Made by a program: the position numbers and the translations under genes. From positions 5,201 to 14,036 of the forward strand of contig PLMF01000357.1 of NCBI GenBank assembly GCA_003142355.1: a stretch of DNA of 8,836 nucleotides, given 5' to 3'. This document shows positions 6,594 through 8,836 of this stretch, in pieces. The notes under the pieces were generated by a model, which was given only the letters and a program-made list of their open reading frames with translations, did no database searches and was not told where the DNA came from. The stretch is from Bryobacterales bacterium. Lineage in GTDB: Bacteria > Acidobacteriota > Terriglobia > Bryobacterales > Bryobacteraceae. The number at the start of each line of letters is the position of its first letter. Positions within the stretch are counted from its first letter, which is position 1.

Positions 6594-6608
6594 GTGCAGA
6601 TATTGCAC
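6594..6608. promoter_or_regulatory. Small palindrome, possible operator
   Basis: GTGCA-GATAT-TGCAC is a perfect 5-bp inverted repeat with a 5-bp AT-rich centre, 131 bp before the DksA-like start. The form suits a dimeric regulator site, but a repeat this short can arise by chance. Confidence 0.25.
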
Positions 6609-6685
6609 CTCGGCGCCGGTGAATCTGTGCCCACGGCACGCTGGCTCAACGGCTTCATCCTCCAAATGCTGGGGTTCCGCTCTGG

Positions 6686-6707
6686 ACCGTCCCGTGCATA
6701 GGACGGT
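6686..6707 (+). promoter_or_regulatory. Hairpin upstream of the DksA-like gene
   Basis: ACCGTCC (6686-6692) and GGACGGT (6701-6707) form a perfect 7-bp stem with an 8-nt loop. It ends 32 bp before the start codon, so it would be in the mRNA leader or over the promoter. It may be an operator or a leader hairpin; there is no T-run for a terminator. Confidence 0.4.
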
Positions 6708-6739
6708 AGGCAGTGTGACGCACGAAAGAGGGACTTGTC

Positions 6740-7129
6740 ATGAAGATTGCATCTAACGAACTGGGCGGGGTCCAAAAGATCCTCGAGCGGAAGGAGGCCG
6801 AGTTGGATCGGGAATTGCGAAAGCGCGACGGCATCGCAATCGAGAAGAGCGCGGACCAGATGGACGAGATTCAGTATGCTTCGGAACGAGAGCTGGCGAT
6901 GCGAAACGTGGACCGTGAGTCCCACCTGCTGCGCCAGGTGAAAGCCGCGTTGGGACGGATTCACGACGGCAGCTTTGGAACCTGTGCCGAGTGCGAATCG
7001 GCGATCAGCCCCAGGCGCCTCGCGGCCTTGCCGTGGGCGCTGCTTTGCATCCAGTGCCAGGAAGCTTCCGATCGGGACCGGCAGGAGAGAGCCGAATCTC
7101 TCGGCGAGGCCCTCGGCAACGCCGCGTAA
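6740..7129 (+). CDS. TraR/DksA-family zinc-finger protein
   Basis: This is a 129-residue protein of the TraR/DksA family, whose members bind the RNA polymerase secondary channel and tune transcription, often with ppGpp. Residues about 8-75 are highly charged and predicted coiled coil (ILERKEAELDRELRKRD, then SADQMDEIQYASERELAMRNVDRE). A C4 zinc finger follows with C82-A-E-C85 and C103-I-Q-C106, spaced by I-S-P-R-R-L-A-A-L-P-W-A. The D-x-x-D pair at D39 and D42 could be the acidic coiled-coil tip, though the A of the E. coli D-x-x-D-x-A tip is not obvious. The start has GAGGGA about 6 nt upstream. The GT4 gene follows after 42 bp with no visible terminator, so the three right-hand genes may form one unit. 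It could be a stress or stringent-response regulator, or a family member with a local role. Confidence 0.92.
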   Translation: MKIASNELGGVQKILERKEAELDRELRKRDGIAIEKSADQMDEIQYASERELAMRNVDRESHLLRQVKAALGRIHDGSFGTCAECESAISPRRLAALPWALLCIQCQEASDRDRQERAESLGEALGNAA

Positions 7130-7171
7130 ATGAGCAGTGGTTGGTAAAGAAAAGAAAGGTGGGTCCAAGTT

Positions 7172-8386
7172 GTGAAGACAGCCTACAGCACTCGAACCAT
7201 TGCGTTTCTCGGCGACTACTTGCCGCGCAAATGTGGCATTGCCACGTTTACATCCGACCTGCTGGGCGCGGTGGCGGCGCAGCATCCCCAGAGCCGGTGC
7301 TTCGCCGTGCCGGTCAACGACATCGAGGGGTGCTACCGGTATCCGGACGTCGTTCGCTTCGAGATTGAGGAGCAGGACCCGGAATCGTACCGCTGCGCGG
7401 CCGACTTCCTGAACTCCAGCGACGTGGACATCGTCTCGGTCCAGCACGAGTTCGGAATTTTCGGCGGGCCGGCCGGCAGCCACTTATTGGTCCTGCTGCG
7501 CGGTTTGGCCGCGCCCGTCGTCACCACGCTCCACACCGTTCTCCGCACGCCCAACGCCGACCAGCACCGCGTGATGCGGGAATTGATCGTCCACTCGACC
7601 CGGCTGGTGGTCATGACGGAACGGGGACGAACCATCTTGCAGGAGGTGTACCATGCGCCACCGGCCAAGATCGATCTCATCCCGCACGGGATTCCCGACG
7701 TGCCATTCGTCGCCCCGGACCGGTACAAGGAGCAGTTTGGCCTGGGCGGAAGGAAGGTGTTGCTGACCTTCGGGCTGCTCTCGCCCAACAAAGGGATTGA
7801 ACATGTGATCAATGCTCTCCCCGATATCGTGGCGGAGTTCCCCGACGTCGTTTACATCGTGCTGGGCGCCACCCATCCCAACGAGCTGCGCGCGCGAGGC
7901 GACTCCTACCGCCTCGGCCTCGAGGCCCTCGTCAGAAAGAACCAACTCGAGAACCACGTCGTTTTCCATAACCGCTTTGTGGAGCTGAAGGAACTGACCG
8001 AGTTCATTGGAGCGGCGGATCTTTACATTACTCCTTACCTGGACGAAGCCCAGATTACCTCGGGAACATTGGCTTATGCGTTTGGCGCGGGCAAAGCCGT
8101 CGTCTCGACGCCGTATTGGCACGCCGCCGAATTGCTGAGCGGCGAGCGCGGCGTACTGGTGCCATTTGCGGACCCGAGCGCCATTGCGCGCGAGGTGACC
8201 GGGTTGTTGCGCGATGGAGTGCGCCGCAACGCCATGAGCGATAACGCTTACAAGCTGGGCCGCACCATGGTGTGGAGCAACACGGCGGGGCGGTACATGC
8301 GCTCCTTCGAGTTGGCTCGGCGGCAGCGGGCGGCGGTGATACAAAATACCGCGGCGCGCGTCGAACGAGCCGGTCTGGCAGCCTAG
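7172..8386 (+). CDS. GT4-family glycosyltransferase (group 1)
   Basis: This 404-residue GT-B-fold glycosyltransferase probably transfers a sugar from an NDP-sugar in the cytoplasm. The N-terminal domain (about 8-175) has a G-D-Y-L-P-R-K-C-G-I-A-T-F-T opening, Q91-H-E-F-G-I-F-G-G and H-G-I-P-D at 172-176 leading into the second domain. The C-terminal donor domain shows F-G-L-L-S-P-N-K207-G-I-E, a V-L-G-A-T-H-P stretch, and P-Y-L-D-E292-A-Q-I-T-S-G-T-L-A-Y-A-F-G-A-G-K-A-V, the GT4 E-x7-E-type donor-binding region in a modified form. The length is usual. The start is a GTG with AAAGGTGGG about 10 nt upstream; no ATG fits better. The donor and acceptor cannot be read from sequence. It is followed after 8 bp by a GH130-type gene, a pairing I remember from other genomes and which suggests mannose-containing glycans. 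Confidence 0.92.
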   Translation: MKTAYSTRTIAFLGDYLPRKCGIATFTSDLLGAVAAQHPQSRCFAVPVNDIEGCYRYPDVVRFEIEEQDPESYRCAADFLNSSDVDIVSVQHEFGIFGGPAGSHLLVLLRGLAAPVVTTLHTVLRTPNADQHRVMRELIVHSTRLVVMTERGRTILQEVYHAPPAKIDLIPHGIPDVPFVAPDRYKEQFGLGGRKVLLTFGLLSPNKGIEHVINALPDIVAEFPDVVYIVLGATHPNELRARGDSYRLGLEALVRKNQLENHVVFHNRFVELKELTEFIGAADLYITPYLDEAQITSGTLAYAFGAGKAVVSTPYWHAAELLSGERGVLVPFADPSAIAREVTGLLRDGVRRNAMSDNAYKLGRTMVWSNTAGRYMRSFELARRQRAAVIQNTAARVERAGLAA

Positions 8387-8394
8387 ATCGCCCC

Positions 8395-8836
8395 ATGAGA
8401 CAGATCGACGTCAGACGCAGCACCATCACCTTGGACCCGGACCCCACGCATGTGCTGGCCCGGCCTTTTCGTCTCATGAGCGACCAGCGCTCGATCAAGA
8501 TCTCCGCCCGCGTTATGGCTCTGCCCGAGAACGAAGTCCATGTTCTTTTGGAGGGAGTTCGGGCCGAGTTCGCCGGCCGCCAACTGAAGATCGATGAATT
8601 CCTCCACCGGCGGTTCGATGAGGTCAGCCCCTACCTGCTCAACGGCCACCAGAATCTGTCCGAAGAACGGAAGTTGTTGCTGGGCGGGTATTTTACGCAT
8701 GAGTATTCGCTCGAAGCCGCGGCCTTGTTCAATCCCTCGATGGTGCCGCATCTGGATCAGTCGAACGTGCCGCCCGGCGCATTGCGTTTCATTCTGAGCT
8801 TACGCGCCACGGCCGAGGGGCACGTTTCCTCGATCG
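8395..8836 (+). CDS. GH130-type glycosidase/phosphorylase (3'-partial)
   Basis: The frame opens at an ATG 8 bp after the GT4 stop and runs off the right edge after 147 codons. The text contains I-T-L-D-P-D-P-T-H-V-L-A-R-P-F near the start, then E-Y-S-L-E-A-A-A-L-F-N-P-S-M-V-P-H-L-D-Q-S at about 102-122 and L-S-L-R-A-T-A-E-G-H-V-S-S-I at the end. These are hallmarks, as I recall them, of N-terminally extended GH130 proteins (beta-mannoside phosphorylases or beta-1,2-mannosidases). The catalytic region would mostly be outside the window. No Shine-Dalgarno sequence is visible, consistent with coupling to the GT4 gene. Whether it works by phosphorolysis or hydrolysis cannot be judged from this part. 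Confidence 0.87.
   Translation, partial: MRQIDVRRSTITLDPDPTHVLARPFRLMSDQRSIKISARVMALPENEVHVLLEGVRAEFAGRQLKIDEFLHRRFDEVSPYLLNGHQNLSEERKLLLGGYFTHEYSLEAAALFNPSMVPHLDQSNVPPGALRFILSLRATAEGHVSSI

Larger units (their letters stand above)
6301..6739. other. Divergent intergenic region with repeats and palindromes
   Basis: These 439 bp separate the minus-strand phospholipase operon from the plus-strand DksA-like gene, so promoters for both directions should be here. I cannot point to convincing -35/-10 boxes. The open frames that cross it run through the repeats, have low-complexity Arg/Pro/Gly composition and no RBS, and I do not call them genes. Inside are a REP-like inverted pair (6383-6491), a triplicated direct repeat (6478-6522), a small palindrome (6594-6608) and a hairpin (6686-6707), each listed separately. 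Confidence 0.7.

Noticed and set aside
6090..6701. Open frames on both strands through the intergenic region (191, 102 and 98 codons)
   Set aside because: They run across the inverted and direct repeats, giving repeated R-K-P-G or P-G-F-x-P peptides, and lack ribosome binding sites.
6524..7483. 319-codon minus-strand frame over the DksA-like and GT4 genes
   Set aside because: It is antisense to two well-supported genes and its predicted protein resembles no family.
7484..8344. 286-codon minus-strand frame opposite GT4
   Set aside because: Shadow of the glycosyltransferase; no RBS and no motifs.

Overview
The window is high-GC bacterial DNA with compact, single-domain-type genes and no phage, IS, CRISPR or RNA gene that I can see. 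The gene content suggests an Acidobacteriota member, perhaps Solibacter/Bryobacter-like: a TraR/DksA-type zinc-finger protein beside a GT4 glycosyltransferase and a GH130-type glycosidase, a WXXGXW-repeat protein, and dispersed small palindromic repeats. This placement is inferred from remembered family distributions, not from a marker gene.

Left part, + strand (1-3446): the end of a small secreted WXXGXW/YXWXG-type protein (its start lies just off the left edge), a GC-rich spacer with a perfect 22-bp palindrome, then a two-gene unit. The unit is a secreted protein of unknown function whose stop overlaps (ATGA) the start of a class A penicillin-binding protein. That PBP carries a full set of GT51 and transpeptidase motifs but has insertions in the glycosyltransferase domain.

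Middle part, - strand (6300 down to 3459): a convergent, tightly packed operon. It runs from a secreted zinc-dependent phospholipase C family protein (strong RBS) to a secreted PAP2 phosphatase (ATGA overlap) to a VIT-family Fe/Mn transporter. The VIT reading frame lacks its natural ATG because of a run of seven C's right after that ATG; six C's would restore a standard 230-residue protein. The convergent ends of the PBP and VIT genes meet at a long imperfect hairpin built from 7-bp repeats, which also encodes the last residues of the PBP.

Right part, + strand (6740 to the end): a TraR/DksA-type protein, a GT4 glycosyltransferase and the first 147 codons of a GH130-type glycosidase, closely spaced and probably co-transcribed. 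The 439-bp divergent intergenic region between the phospholipase and the DksA-like gene holds a REP/BIME-like inverted repeat pair, a triplicated short direct repeat and two small palindromes that could be regulatory.

Functionally, the window is about the cell envelope: peptidoglycan synthesis, phospholipid and phosphoester hydrolysis outside the cytoplasm, metal transport and manno-oligosaccharide or related glycan metabolism. I did not find a clearly new defence or mobile system. The most unusual items are the repeat-built hairpin between convergent genes, the C7 tract at the VIT start and the REP-like pair.
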